Below, one piece after another: positions 9,801 through 17,839 of a stretch of DNA of 64,000 bases. The position numbers and the translations under genes are program-made. This stretch comes from Paenibacillus tianjinensis (lineage in GTDB: Bacteria; Bacillota; Bacilli; Paenibacillales; Paenibacillaceae). The notes beneath the pieces are model-generated. The model made no database searches. It had not been told where the DNA came from and saw only the letters and a list, made by a program, of their open reading frames with translations. The stretch lies in the NCBI RefSeq assembly GCF_017086365.1, contig NZ_CP070969.1, positions 2,046,001 through 2,110,000 on the forward strand. Direction: 5' to 3'. Within the stretch, counting starts at the first letter, position 1. Each line of letters begins with the position of its first letter.

Positions 9801-10489
9801 TTGTCTCGGTTAAAGAGATTACGACAAAAGCCGGCAAGGCGATGGCATTTGTCGAATGGGAGGACCAGATCGAGCGCTGCGAGGTCGTGCTGTTTCCTGA
9901 GGTGTGGAAACGCAGCCGCAGCCTGATTGAGAAGGGTGCGCTGTTAGCCCTGCGTGCCAAGGTGCAGCAGGAGGATGAGGGCTTCAAGCTGCTGGCCGAA
10001 GAGGTCGCGCCGCTCGGCGCGGACGCGCTCCGCGGCCTGCTGCAGCGCCGCAGCGCAGCTGCCTCCCGGTCGGCCGGCGGCGGCCGGGGCGCCTCTGCAG
10101 GAGCCCAGCGCAGCGCTCCTGCTTCCCGGAGCGGCGCCGGGGGAACCGGCGCCGCAGGGGGCAGTGCAGGCGGCACAGCTACGCCTGCAGCCCCGGCGGC
10201 CGCGCCTGCGGATGCGGCCCGGCCAGCGGCCCCGCGCCCGGCGGCTGCCGCGGGGGAGAACGGCCAGCGTGTCTTTATCAAGATCACGCAGGCCTCGGAG
10301 AACCCCGCGCTGCTCTCGCGCCTGCAGGCACTGCTGCAGACCCATCCCGGGCCTGCAGCCACCCTGCTGTTCTATGAGCGGGAGCAGCGGCTGCTCGCAC
10401 TAAGCGACAGCTACCGCATTGAACCGGCGCCGGAGCTGATTGCGGCGGTCGAAGAGATGCTGGGAGCCGGTACAGTGAGAATAAAATAA
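6827..10489 (+). CDS. dnaE: DNA polymerase III alpha subunit DnaE
   Basis: A 1220-residue replicative polymerase. The N-terminal PHP domain begins FVHLHVHSEYSLL. The polymerase active-site motif PDIDIDFSDERRDEV carries Asp405, Asp407 and Asp409. A helix-hairpin-helix and an OB-fold follow. In Gram-positives DnaE extends RNA primers alongside PolC. The start is ATG 6827, the usual family N-terminus; GTG 6818 overlaps the ribosome site. The protein is about 100 residues longer than B. subtilis DnaE because of an Ala/Gly/Ser/Pro-rich linker (about residues 1070-1145) before a conserved C-terminal domain. Confidence 0.95.
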   Translation: MSPFVHLHVHSEYSLLDGAARITDLVRRAGEYGMKSLALTDHGVMYGAIPFYKACVANGIKPIIGCEAYLTAGSRRERGSRKDQPIYHLILLAKNETGYRNLMRLVSIGHLEGQHYKPRIDMEALAAHAEGIICLSACLGGEVPQHLLHGRDDEAYKAAKRYQEIFGEDFYLELQDHGIPEQKRVNPKLIALAAECDIQLVVTNDVHYLAKEDAEVQDVLICIGTGKTVDDEERLKIGTDQLFLKSGEQMAALFPHVPQAIRNTLEIAEKCNLELTFGQHILPEYSPLPEGLDAAAYLRELCRSGLEARYADTPLWASPERKAAAEDRLAYELGVIESMGFSDYFLIVWDFIAYCHRKGIATGPGRGSSAGSLTAYTLRITDVDPLKYNLLFERFLNPERITMPDIDIDFSDERRDEVIAYVVDKYGKEHVAQIITFGTMAARAAVRDVGRALNLPYNEVDKAAKLIPGQLGISIARALESSPDLKALYETHPKTRGLLDMAMKVEGMPRHASTHAAGVVISKGPLTDAVPLQAGNESTALTQYSMEHLESVGLLKMDFLGLRTLSIIERCMNWIREMDGSIPDFRIVPDNDPLTYEMLGAGETTGVFQLESAGVRRVLKDLRPSGFEDIVSVLALYRPGPMEFIPKFIAGKHGEIAVEYPHADLTPILADTYGIIVYQEQIMQIASLMAGFSLGEADLLRRAVSKKKRETLDKERSHFVQGSLQQGYQEADANAVYDMIVRFADYGFPRAHAAAYGVLAFQTAYLKAHYPVQFMAAMLTAVMGTHRKVAEYVLDCRRTGIGVLPPDVNESGVLFTPVPGEGDGHIRFGLAAVKNVGTLAVENIMAVRKERPFDSLLDFCRRVDLRVCNKRVIESLLQAGAFDRLPGHRAQLLAMLDETVDAAAKWRKERDELQIQLFDDLIETPNWEIRYPDIPRFTVTQQLELERELLGLYLSGHPLDDSVALLEEPGIQRLMDLGEAPDESQTVTAGMVVSVKEITTKAGKAMAFVEWEDQIERCEVVLFPEVWKRSRSLIEKGALLALRAKVQQEDEGFKLLAEEVAPLGADALRGLLQRRSAAASRSAGGGRGASAGAQRSAPASRSGAGGTGAAGGSAGGTATPAAPAAAPADAARPAAPRPAAAAGENGQRVFIKITQASENPALLSRLQALLQTHPGPAATLLFYEREQRLLALSDSYRIEPAPELIAAVEEMLGAGTVRIK

Positions 10490-10500
10490 GCACATTTCCG

Positions 10501-10554
10501 CCCTTTTCCGCATACATTAGGAAACCACTGGGAACTGTCCCGTGCGGAAAGGGG
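10501..10554 (+). promoter_or_regulatory. hairpin occluding the ribosome site of the yutG-like gene
   Basis: CCCTTTTCCGCA (10501-10512) pairs with TGCGGAAAGGGG (10543-10554): 12 bp with one G-T pair and a 30-base loop. The 3' arm contains the AAAGGGG Shine-Dalgarno that serves the ATG at 10564. It lies 12 bases after the dnaE stop. Translational control is inferred. Confidence 0.5.
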
Positions 10555-10563
10555 AATGGCATC

Positions 10564-11064
10564 ATGTCCTATCAAATGGCAACAGAGCTGCTGGAGCGCA
10601 GGGGAGTTACGTTAACAGCCATCGCTGAGATCGTATATATTCTGCAATCGGCGTATTATCCGGACTTAACGCAGGAAGAGTGTATGTCCAGCGTCAAGTC
10701 GGTCCTTGGCAAAAGAGAGGTGCAATATACGCTCATGACGGGCGTTGCCCTCGATGAACTGGCAGAACAAGGGCTTCTTCCCCAGCCGCTGCAGGCGGTG
10801 ATGGAAGCGGATGAATCGCTCTACGGGGCGGACGAGACTCTGGCGCTCGGCATCACGGGGGTCTATGGCATGATCGGACTGACAGGCTTTGGTTATCTGG
10901 ACAAAATAAAGCTCGGCATTATCGGCAGCCTGAACGATGATCCGGGGAAAATCCACGTCTTTCTGGATGATCTGGTGGCCGGAATTGCCGCCGCTGCTTC
11001 AGCCAGAATTGCCCATCGTCATGAAGGGGCGAAGGTGTATCCCCATGTCACCGGTACGCCATAA
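10564..11064 (+). CDS. YutG/PgpA-family phosphatidylglycerophosphatase A
   Basis: A 166-residue protein matching B. subtilis YutG almost throughout (RGVTLTAIAEIVYILQ, then KREVQYTLMTGVALDELAEQ, then HVFLDDLVAGIAAAASARIA). The family is related to PgpA, which removes phosphate from phosphatidylglycerophosphate during phosphatidylglycerol synthesis. The conserved acidic FLDD near the C-terminus suits the metal-dependent fold. ATG 10564 follows AAAGGGG, which is itself held in a predicted hairpin. The gene follows dnaE directly and may share its transcript. The family call is firm; the substrate is inferred. Confidence 0.8.
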   Translation: MSYQMATELLERRGVTLTAIAEIVYILQSAYYPDLTQEECMSSVKSVLGKREVQYTLMTGVALDELAEQGLLPQPLQAVMEADESLYGADETLALGITGVYGMIGLTGFGYLDKIKLGIIGSLNDDPGKIHVFLDDLVAGIAAAASARIAHRHEGAKVYPHVTGTP

Positions 11065-11125
11065 TTGATCCGCTGTTAGCTGACGAATGCGGCCTCCTGG
11101 TCTGGCTTCCTCTGCTTTACTCCTG

Positions 11126-11155
11126 TTGCGGGAAAAAAGAAAACTGTGTTATCAT
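11126..11155 (+). promoter_or_regulatory. probable SigA promoter for the small gene and accDA
   Basis: TTGCGG (11126-11131) and TATCAT (11150-11155) are separated by 18 bases and lie about 58 bases upstream of the ATG at 11213. Confidence 0.5.
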
Positions 11156-11212
11156 GATTCCATTATACGCGGGATACGGCTGGGAATTGAGATTAGGGAG
11201 GCTTTGCAGGGC

Positions 11213-11401
11213 ATGTGGACGGTAATCTATATAGCGCCAACCGCCAAAGTGGCAGATATGATTCAGAGCAAGCTTACAGAAGAAGGTTTCATGGTCAAGT
11301 GCCGTCCGATTAATATGTCCAAGCAGCAATTTGAAATTCTGGTTCCTTCAGGCGAGCTTGAGGAAGTTCAGGAAGCCCTTAATCTGATTTTACATCCCTA
11401 A
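11213..11401 (+). CDS. small conserved-looking protein upstream of accD
   Basis: A 62-residue protein starting MWTVIYIAPTAKVA. Its beta-alpha-beta-beta-alpha pattern (strand, helix ADMIQSKLTEEGF, strand MVKCRPI, strand FEILVP, helix EEVQEALNLI) recalls small ferredoxin-like domains such as DUF2007, but I do not recognise it with certainty. ATG 11213 follows TAGGGAGG by ten bases and is preferred over an in-frame codon at 11087 that precedes the promoter. It lies 76 bases before accD and is probably co-transcribed with it. Confidence 0.65.
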   Translation: MWTVIYIAPTAKVADMIQSKLTEEGFMVKCRPINMSKQQFEILVPSGELEEVQEALNLILHP

Positions 11402-11477
11402 TTTAAAGACCTATAGTGCAGTAATAACAGCGGCAAGCTGCTGAATGCGCAAATAAACGGCTGAAGAGGTGCGACCC

Positions 11478-12371
11478 TTGTTCAAAGATTTATTTCAGAA
11501 AAAACGGAAGTACGCGACTATTCCTTCAGAACGTCTGGAGCGGAGCGGCGGACCGGCGGAAGGCGAACGCCCGAAGCGGGAGATTCCCGAAGGGCTCATG
11601 AGCAAATGCAGTAAATGCGGTACGATCCAGTACAGTAAGGAACTGGAGAAGAATTTCAAGGTATGCCCGTCCTGCGGCTATCATATGCGGCTGAACGCGA
11701 TGGAGCGGATCGCCATGACTCTTGATCCCGAAGGGTTTATTGAGTTTGACAGCGAGATGGCCTCCGTAGACCCGCTGCAGTTTCCGGGCTATGCCTCGAA
11801 GCTGGAACAGCAGCAGTCCAAAACCGGACAAGTTGAAGCTGTAATCACCGGCCAGGGAACGATCGGCGGCCATCCGGTCATTGTAGCTGTAATGAATTTC
11901 GAATTCTTCAGCGGCAGTATGGGTTCGGTTGTCGGCGAGAAGATCACCCGGGCGGTGGAAGAAGCTACGGAGAAGAAGCTTCCAATGCTGATTTTCTCCA
12001 CTTCGGGCGGTGCCCGGATGCAGGAGAGTATTCTCAGTCTGATGCAGATGGCGAAGACCAGCGCAGCCCTGGCCCGGTTTGGCGAGGCCGGAGGATTATA
12101 TATTTCGGTTATTACCGATCCAACGACAGGTGGCGTGTCCGCGAGCTTTGCGAGCCTTGGCGACATTATTATTGCCGAGCCCGGGGCGGTATTCGGATTC
12201 GCCGGAAGAATCGTAATAGAGCAGACAATCCGGCAGAAGCTGCCGGATGATTTCCAGACCGCTGAGTTTAATCTTCAGCATGGACAGCTTGATCTGGTGG
12301 TGCACCGTAAGGAAATGCGGTCGACGCTGACCAAGCTTTTGGAATTGCATGATGTGAAAGGGGGATTTTAG
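11478..12371 (+). CDS. accD: acetyl-CoA carboxylase carboxyltransferase subunit beta
   Basis: A 297-residue subunit of the heterotetrameric acetyl-CoA carboxylase, which transfers carboxyl from biotin to acetyl-CoA to make malonyl-CoA for fatty acid synthesis. The N-terminal zinc ribbon is visible as CSKC and CPSC separated by 15 residues, followed by the crotonase-like carboxyltransferase fold (TSGGARMQE, then [15 protein letters not shown]). TTG 11478 is preferred because it gives the family start [13 protein letters not shown] and lies six bases after AAGAGGTG; GTG 11469 overlaps that ribosome site. It sits one base before accA. Confidence 0.95.
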   Translation: MFKDLFQKKRKYATIPSERLERSGGPAEGERPKREIPEGLMSKCSKCGTIQYSKELEKNFKVCPSCGYHMRLNAMERIAMTLDPEGFIEFDSEMASVDPLQFPGYASKLEQQQSKTGQVEAVITGQGTIGGHPVIVAVMNFEFFSGSMGSVVGEKITRAVEEATEKKLPMLIFSTSGGARMQESILSLMQMAKTSAALARFGEAGGLYISVITDPTTGGVSASFASLGDIIIAEPGAVFGFAGRIVIEQTIRQKLPDDFQTAEFNLQHGQLDLVVHRKEMRSTLTKLLELHDVKGGF

Positions 12372-12372
12372 G

Positions 12373-13374
12373 TTGGCGGGAGAGTTGCCTTTTGAAATGC
12401 CTCTGGTAGAAATGCGCAAGAAGATCGCTGAGCTGAAGCAGTTTGGCGATGAGAAGGGCATCGATTTTACCGATGAAGTTGCCCGGCTTGAAGAACGTTA
12501 CCGTGTACTCGCGGAAGAAATATATTCAAACATCTCGGCTCCCCAGAAAATGCATCTCGCCCGGCATCACGGGCGTCCGACGTCGCTTGATCTGATCGGG
12601 CTGATCTTTACAGATTTCATGGAGCTGCACGGCGACCGCTTGTTCGGAGACGACCTTGCGGTAGTCGGCGGGATTGCAAGGCTGAACGGCATGCCGGTTA
12701 CCGTCATCGGCCAGCAGCGGGGCAAGGATACGAAAGAGAACATCCTGCGCTTCTTCGGCAGTGCACATCCCGAGGGCTTCCGCAAAGCGATGCGGCTGAT
12801 GAAGCAGGCGGAGAAGTTCGGCCGTCCCATCATCACCTTTATTGATACCAAGGGGGCTTACCCCGGAAATACGGCAGAGGAACGCGGACAGTCTGAGGCG
12901 ATTGCGCGCAGTCTCTACGAGATGTCCCAGCTTGCTGTGCCTGTTATCTGCGTAGTCATTGGTGAAGGCGGCAGCGGCGGAGCTTTGGCACTGGCGGTGG
13001 GCAACCGTGTGCTAATGCTGGAACATGCCATCTACTCAGCGATCTCCCCGAACGGTGCAGCCTCCATCCTGTGGAAGGATGCAGGCAAGGCAGAGCAGGC
13101 GGCTGAAGCGATGAAGATTACGGCAGCCGATCTTTTGGCGATGGAAGTGATTGAAGAAATCGTCCCTGAGCCAAGGGGCGGGGCGCACCATGATTACGAA
13201 GCAACCGGGGCAGCAATCAAGGACGCCGTATGGCGCCATTTGCAGGAACTGTCCGGTCTGGATCCCGCAGAGCTCAAAGAGGACCGCTACCGTAAATTCC
13301 GCAAAATCGGTGAGTTTGCCGAAGGCGCGCAGGAGTCAGAGATTCTTGAAGAAGAAGTGCAGAACGTGGAGTAG
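12373..13374 (+). CDS. accA: acetyl-CoA carboxylase carboxyltransferase subunit alpha
   Basis: A 333-residue partner of AccD. It has an N-terminal helical region, then the carboxyltransferase core ([47 protein letters not shown]). It starts at TTG 12373, one base after the accD stop, with GAAAGGGGGA inside the end of accD. Both accD and accA therefore use TTG, which suggests tight coupling of the two subunits. The C-terminal tail is acidic. A terminator follows about 90 bases downstream, so pyk is a separate unit. Confidence 0.95.
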   Translation: MAGELPFEMPLVEMRKKIAELKQFGDEKGIDFTDEVARLEERYRVLAEEIYSNISAPQKMHLARHHGRPTSLDLIGLIFTDFMELHGDRLFGDDLAVVGGIARLNGMPVTVIGQQRGKDTKENILRFFGSAHPEGFRKAMRLMKQAEKFGRPIITFIDTKGAYPGNTAEERGQSEAIARSLYEMSQLAVPVICVVIGEGGSGGALALAVGNRVLMLEHAIYSAISPNGAASILWKDAGKAEQAAEAMKITAADLLAMEVIEEIVPEPRGGAHHDYEATGAAIKDAVWRHLQELSGLDPAELKEDRYRKFRKIGEFAEGAQESEILEEEVQNVE

Positions 13375-13464
13375 CAGGACAACTTTATTTGCACTTTCAC
13401 ACATATGTAAAATCCTTCCGGTCCTAAGTTTGGAAAGACTGGAGTATACATTTTTTCCCACAAC

Positions 13465-13503
13465 AATCATCCCGCGAACCTTGCGGGATGATTTTTATTT
13501 TCC
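13465..13503 (+). terminator. intrinsic terminator after accA
   Basis: An 11-bp perfect stem (AATCATCCCGC with GCGGGATGATT) has a seven-base loop and is followed by a T-rich tail. Confidence 0.85.
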
Positions 13504-13555
13504 GGACAAGCGTCGTAAATTCGACTTATATTTACACGGAAAAGACGCTAGAACA

Positions 13556-13584
13556 TTGATTTTGTTTCCAGTTTGCAGTAATAT
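13556..13584 (+). promoter_or_regulatory. candidate SigA promoter for pyk
   Basis: TTGATT (13556-13561) and TAATAT (13579-13584) are spaced by 17 bases, each matching four of six consensus positions. This would give a leader of about 110 bases. Confidence 0.4.
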
Positions 13585-13704
13585 TCATTAGGGCGCGGTA
13601 AAAGGTACATGTGACAAAGTTCCTATACAAACAACAAGCCTTATAGTAGATTTTGTAGTTGGAAAAAGTGAGACAGAGAGAACGAAAAAACGGAGGAAAA
13701 CCTA

Positions 13705-15129
13705 ATGCGGAAAAGTAAAATTGTATGTACGATCGGACCTGCTAGTGAATCGTTGGAGAATATCAAAAAATTGATTTTGGCTGGTATGAATGTAGCCCGT
13801 CTGAACTTCTCCCACGGCGACTATGAAGAGCATGGCAACCGGATCAAAACGATTCGTCAGGCTTCCCAGGAACTGGGCAAGACCGTTGCTATCCTGCTTG
13901 ACACCAAAGGACCAGAAATTCGTACAGGCAAGCTGGAAGTAGAACCGATTGAACTGGTTCAGGACGAGTACCTGACATTGACTACGGAAGAAATCCTTGG
14001 TGACCAGAACCGTATCTCTATCACTTACAGCGACCTTCCTAACGACGTTTCGGTTGGATCAACAATCCTGATCGATGACGGTCTTATCGGACTTACAGTT
14101 GTAGACATTCAAGGCACAGAAATCAAGACCCGTATTGTTAACGGCGGTACGATCAAGAGCAAGAAAGGCGTTAACGTACCAGGAGTTTCTATCTCCCTGC
14201 CGGGCATTACAGAAAAAGATACCAACGATATCGTATTTGGGATCGGACAGGACATCGATTTTATTGCCGCTTCCTTCGTTCGCAAAGCCAGCGACGTTCA
14301 GGAAATCCGTGCACTGCTTGAGAAGCATGACGCTTCCCATATCCAAATCATCTCCAAGATCGAAAACCAAGAAGGTGTCGATAATCTTGATGAAATTTTG
14401 GCGGTTTCCGACGGCCTTATGGTTGCCCGTGGTGACCTCGGCGTAGAAATTCCTGCTGAAGATGTGCCATTGGCTCAGAAGCTGATGATTCAAAAATGTA
14501 ACATTGCCGGCAAGCCGGTAATCACAGCTACCCAAATGCTGGATTCCATGCAGCGTAACCCGCGTCCTACACGCGCTGAAGCAAGTGACGTAGCGAACGC
14601 TATCTTCGACGGTACTGATGCAATCATGCTGTCCGGTGAAACTGCTGCCGGGAAATATCCGGTAGAATCCGTGCTCACAATGTCCCGCATTGCTGAGAAA
14701 GCGGAATCCGCGCTGAACCACCGTGAAATTTTCATGAAGCAACAGATTGCCCAAGAAACAACGGTTACTGAAGCTATCAGCCAATCCGTAGCGATCTCCG
14801 CTCTGGACCTGAATGCAAAAGCTATCATTTCTTCGACAGTAACTGGCCACACTGCACGCGTGGTTTCTAAATACCGTCCTAAATCCCAAATCATCGCCGT
14901 AACGACTCAAGAAAGAACTATGCGTCAATTGGCACTGGTATGGGGCGTAACTCCAGTATTCGGTAACGAAGCTACTTCGACCGACGAACTGCTGGAAACT
15001 GCACTCAAAGGCGGTAAAGCTTCCGGACTGGTAAAAGCAGGCGATCTCGTTGTGATCACTGCCGGTATTCCACTGGGACGTTCCGGTTCCACTAACCTCG
15101 TGAAAGTGGACACGATTCCTGCCGACTAA
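13705..15129 (+). CDS. pyk: pyruvate kinase
   Basis: A 474-residue glycolytic enzyme converting phosphoenolpyruvate and ADP to pyruvate and ATP. Visible motifs are [12 protein letters not shown] at the N-terminus, [11 protein letters not shown], the catalytic [12 protein letters not shown] and the signature [12 protein letters not shown]. It lacks the extra C-terminal PEP-utiliser domain that lengthens B. subtilis pyruvate kinase to about 585 residues. Codons are strongly biased to CGT, ACT, GCT and GTT compared with neighbours, as expected for high expression. The start follows ACGGAGGA. A terminator closes the gene. Confidence 0.95.
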   Translation: MRKSKIVCTIGPASESLENIKKLILAGMNVARLNFSHGDYEEHGNRIKTIRQASQELGKTVAILLDTKGPEIRTGKLEVEPIELVQDEYLTLTTEEILGDQNRISITYSDLPNDVSVGSTILIDDGLIGLTVVDIQGTEIKTRIVNGGTIKSKKGVNVPGVSISLPGITEKDTNDIVFGIGQDIDFIAASFVRKASDVQEIRALLEKHDASHIQIISKIENQEGVDNLDEILAVSDGLMVARGDLGVEIPAEDVPLAQKLMIQKCNIAGKPVITATQMLDSMQRNPRPTRAEASDVANAIFDGTDAIMLSGETAAGKYPVESVLTMSRIAEKAESALNHREIFMKQQIAQETTVTEAISQSVAISALDLNAKAIISSTVTGHTARVVSKYRPKSQIIAVTTQERTMRQLALVWGVTPVFGNEATSTDELLETALKGGKASGLVKAGDLVVITAGIPLGRSGSTNLVKVDTIPAD

Positions 15130-15167
15130 GATACGCGTCTATACGCTGATCTATTAAATGTTATATA

Positions 15168-15200
15168 AAAAGCAATGGTGTAATCCGCCATTGCTTTTTT
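15168..15200 (+). terminator. intrinsic terminator after pyk
   Basis: AAAAAGCAATGG pairs with CCATTGCTTTTTT around a short loop. Confidence 0.85.
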
Positions 15201-15233
15201 GCTTGATATCAGGGCTTCAAATGTTTATATTGG

Positions 15234-15977
15234 CTAAGAGCGAACAGAAATGGGACTTTTCAAGTAAGCTTGAGATCGTCCTTTACGATATATACGTTTC
15301 ACTGTAAAAGCATCGCCCCTGGCGTTGGGGCATGAGGGTACGGCAACCGTAATTTTGTTTTGGATCATGATCCCCCCGTTACCGGCAGTGAGCTTAGGGC
15401 TTTTTCCGTTGACCCGGCAGCAGCTGAAGCGTGTCGGCGTCAAATGGGCTAAGGGAGCCACGGTGTTGCCGATCTGGGGAGCTTCCATAATCCATTCGGC
15501 GGAGCTCTGCGGACCGTTATAGCGCTGGAGGGTACGAAAGGTCCATTGCTTGCTCAAATTACAAAGTATGATGCACCATTTACCGCTGCTGACCTTCATG
15601 ATTGTGGCCCGGATCCGGTCACCCGGTGAGACCGGGAGCTGGATAACCGTCTCTGCTGCGGGCAGGATCTCCCACCAGGCGTAATAGTGAACCGTTCCGT
15701 TGACGGATTCATGTCCGGTGCCGGTCTGAATCAGGCTGCTGTTCTTGAAGCCGTCGATCCCGATCCATGCTGAAGAATAAGTGGGTTTAGATGTGGGTTT
15801 AACGAAGGGTACGATCCACTCGGCGGAAATCCGCCGGAAAGCGCCTTTTTTGCCTCTGATCGCATATCCGCTCCAGTTGCTTGACGTCCAGCCGAAACCG
15901 GTGCTCCGGGTTCTGCCCTGGTTAGTTTTATCTGTATAACAGGGCTGACTGCGCTTTAATCTATGAACTATGCTCAC
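15234..15977 (-). CDS. G1-family (glutamic, eqolisin-like) peptidase
   Basis: A 247-residue protein with the hallmark blocks of the G1 peptidase family: NWSGYAI (residues 34-40), SAEWIVP (51-57), SSAWIGIDG (68-76), LIQTGTGHE with the presumed catalytic Gln84, YYAWWEILP (98-106), and SAEWIMEAP with the presumed catalytic Glu161. Family enzymes are acid-active endopeptidases with a beta-sandwich fold. The N-terminus (MSIVHRLKRSQPC) shows no signal peptide or long prosegment, unusual for a family that is normally secreted. It is divergent from the MFS gene. Activity is inferred from the retained dyad. Confidence 0.8.
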   Translation of the reverse strand: MSIVHRLKRSQPCYTDKTNQGRTRSTGFGWTSSNWSGYAIRGKKGAFRRISAEWIVPFVKPTSKPTYSSAWIGIDGFKNSSLIQTGTGHESVNGTVHYYAWWEILPAAETVIQLPVSPGDRIRATIMKVSSGKWCIILCNLSKQWTFRTLQRYNGPQSSAEWIMEAPQIGNTVAPLAHLTPTRFSCCRVNGKSPKLTAGNGGIMIQNKITVAVPSCPNARGDAFTVKRIYRKGRSQAYLKSPISVRS

Positions 15978-16079
15978 TTATCCACCGCCTTAAATTAGAT
16001 TCTGCTCTATCTAATGCGGTGAAGTCTCGTAAAGGTTGGGTTATCTGTTAAAAAGGATTGGAGAGGACTTATAGTATCT

Positions 16080-17261
16080 ATGGATAAATTACTGAAGCTG
16101 CGCGGCTTCTATCTCTTTTTGGGCCTGGCCGGAGGCTCTTTCGGCTCCTATCTGACACTGCTTTTGAAGTATAACGGTATGGATGTCAGCCAGATCGGCA
16201 TGATGATGGCCACTGGTACATTGATCGCCATCTGCATTCAGCCGGTGTGGGGTCTAATCGCTGACAGATACAATCAGGCACGCCTTGTACTGATCCTTAG
16301 TGTGGCCGTGCCGGCGGTGCTGGCTGTTTTTTACCGCTTCGAATATTTCATGGTATTGCTGCTGATTTACACAGTGTCCACCATCTTCTCGTCTACACAG
16401 GCTCCTATCGCCGATTCTTACGCCATTGCAGCCGCGAACAAGGCCGGGTCCTCTTACGGCAGCATCCGGCTTATGATGAGCATAGGAGCGGCTGTAGGGG
16501 CCTATGCGGGCGGGCAATATATTGAGAATTTCTCGGTATCTACAATCTGGCTGCCTTTTCTGGTTCTGAATTCGGCTGCGGTAATCATTGCCCTGACACT
16601 GCCGAAGCAGGCAGAAGAGAATCACATGATGAGCCAGTCGTTCTCCCAGGGTGTCAAGAAGCTGCTTGGCAACAGCGTTTTTCTGGCCTTTCTGGGCGGC
16701 TGTTTTCTAGTTAACCAGACAATGGCGGCGTTTGGCACTTACTTTGTGGTAGCTTTTCAATCGGTCGGCGGCTCTGCGAGTCATGCCGGTATTGCCTTGT
16801 TTATTGCTTCCTTTACCAATGTGCCTTCCATGCTGTATGCCTCGAAGGTTATCCGTAAGCTTGGCCGTGAACGCACACTGCTACTAGGTGCGCTTATCTA
16901 TGTACTGCGCTGGGGAATTCAAGTGGCCTTCCCTTATCCTTCGGTAATGATCGGAGTACAAGTGCTGCACGGCCTGTCCTTTGGCCTCTTTTATATCGCT
17001 GCCGTGGAATATGTATCTCAGATCACTTCACCGGAAATGCAGGCAACGGGCCAAAGCGTCTTTAATATCGTCTTCTCCGGATTAGCCGGAATTTTGGGCA
17101 ATTTGCTGAATGGCTTTCTGCTGAGCGAAGGCGGCGTGGAGCTGATGAACCTGTCCTGTATGCTTAGTGCCGCAGTAGGAGCGGTTCTGCTGCTCTACGT
17201 AGCCAGAAGCTCCGGCAGCAAAGTTCCGCGGACGTTGCCTTCGAACGGGCTGGGAATCTAA
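16080..17261 (+). CDS. major facilitator superfamily transporter (HcaT/LacY-like subgroup)
   Basis: A 393-residue protein with about 12 transmembrane helices. The motif between helices 2 and 3 (PVWGLIADRYNQARLVL) fits the MFS A motif G-x-x-x-D-R, and the N-terminus FYLFLGLAGGSFGSYLTLLLK resembles the HcaT/PPP-type MFS subgroup. The substrate cannot be told from sequence. ATG 16080 lies 13 bases after GGAGAGGA. It diverges from the G1 peptidase gene and is followed 44 bases later by a thioesterase gene. Confidence 0.8.
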   Translation: MDKLLKLRGFYLFLGLAGGSFGSYLTLLLKYNGMDVSQIGMMMATGTLIAICIQPVWGLIADRYNQARLVLILSVAVPAVLAVFYRFEYFMVLLLIYTVSTIFSSTQAPIADSYAIAAANKAGSSYGSIRLMMSIGAAVGAYAGGQYIENFSVSTIWLPFLVLNSAAVIIALTLPKQAEENHMMSQSFSQGVKKLLGNSVFLAFLGGCFLVNQTMAAFGTYFVVAFQSVGGSASHAGIALFIASFTNVPSMLYASKVIRKLGRERTLLLGALIYVLRWGIQVAFPYPSVMIGVQVLHGLSFGLFYIAAVEYVSQITSPEMQATGQSVFNIVFSGLAGILGNLLNGFLLSEGGVELMNLSCMLSAAVGAVLLLYVARSSGSKVPRTLPSNGLGI

Positions 17262-17305
17262 CAGCTACATAACAGGCCTGACATTACAGAAAGGGGCATT
17301 TTTAC

Positions 17306-17839
17306 ATGGAATCACGTAATCAGGTTCATGCCAGCCGCTGGTATAGTACCGCTTTCCGCGTTAGATATCAGGAGACGGATCAGATGGGGGTGGTATATCA
17401 TGCCAACTATCTGAGCTGGTTTGAGAGCGGGCGTACCGAAATGTTCCGCGGGCTTGGCTTTGCCTATCGTTCACTTGAGGATTTGGGTGTGCTTCTTCCG
17501 GTGACTGCCGCAGATTTGCAATTCAAAAGCCCGGCACGCTATGATGATCTTATTGTTGTGTATGCCCGGCTTAGTGTCTTTTCGGCATTGAGAGTGGTAT
17601 ATGAATATGAAATCCGCCGGTTAACAGAGCAGGAAGACGATGGCCCCGGTTATCAGTCCGGGTCAGGGATGAATTCAGTGCCGCTGGATCAGCCGTTGCC
17701 CGGCGACCTGCTGGTTAGCGGATCAACCTCTCATGTCTGGTTAAACAAGGACTGGAAGCCGGTTAGGCTGGACCGGGCGCTGCCCGAGCTGTACCGCGCC
17801 ATAACCGGGGCGCTGAGGGAAGAAGGAGGGGCAGTATGA
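17306..17839 (+). CDS. YbgC/FadM-like acyl-CoA thioesterase (hotdog fold)
   Basis: A 177-residue hotdog protein. FRVRYQETDQMGVVYHANY carries the D-x-x-G-x(6)-Y catalytic pattern of 4-hydroxybenzoyl-CoA thioesterase-like enzymes, followed by FESGRTEMFR. It is longer than the usual 130-140 residues because of an insert at about 112-138 rich in Gly, Ser and Asp. It hydrolyses acyl-CoA thioesters; the chain preference is unknown. ATG 17306 follows AAAGGGG. Its stop overlaps the fxsA start (ATGA), which indicates coupled translation. Confidence 0.8.
   Translation: MESRNQVHASRWYSTAFRVRYQETDQMGVVYHANYLSWFESGRTEMFRGLGFAYRSLEDLGVLLPVTAADLQFKSPARYDDLIVVYARLSVFSALRVVYEYEIRRLTEQEDDGPGYQSGSGMNSVPLDQPLPGDLLVSGSTSHVWLNKDWKPVRLDRALPELYRAITGALREEGGAV

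Larger units (their letters stand above)
13375..13704 (+). other. intergenic region between accA and pyk
   Basis: This 330-base gap holds the accA terminator (13465-13503), a candidate SigA promoter (13556-13584) and a long untranslated leader to pyk. In many Bacillales pfkA lies at this point, but I see no pfkA remnant. AGCGTC near 13509 and GACGCT near 13543 could pair, but no known riboswitch is recognised. Confidence 0.6.

Noticed and set aside
9616..10362. Long minus-strand frames opposite dnaE
   Set aside because: They lie in the GC-rich part of dnaE, where antisense stops are rare, and lack ribosome sites and recognisable protein features.
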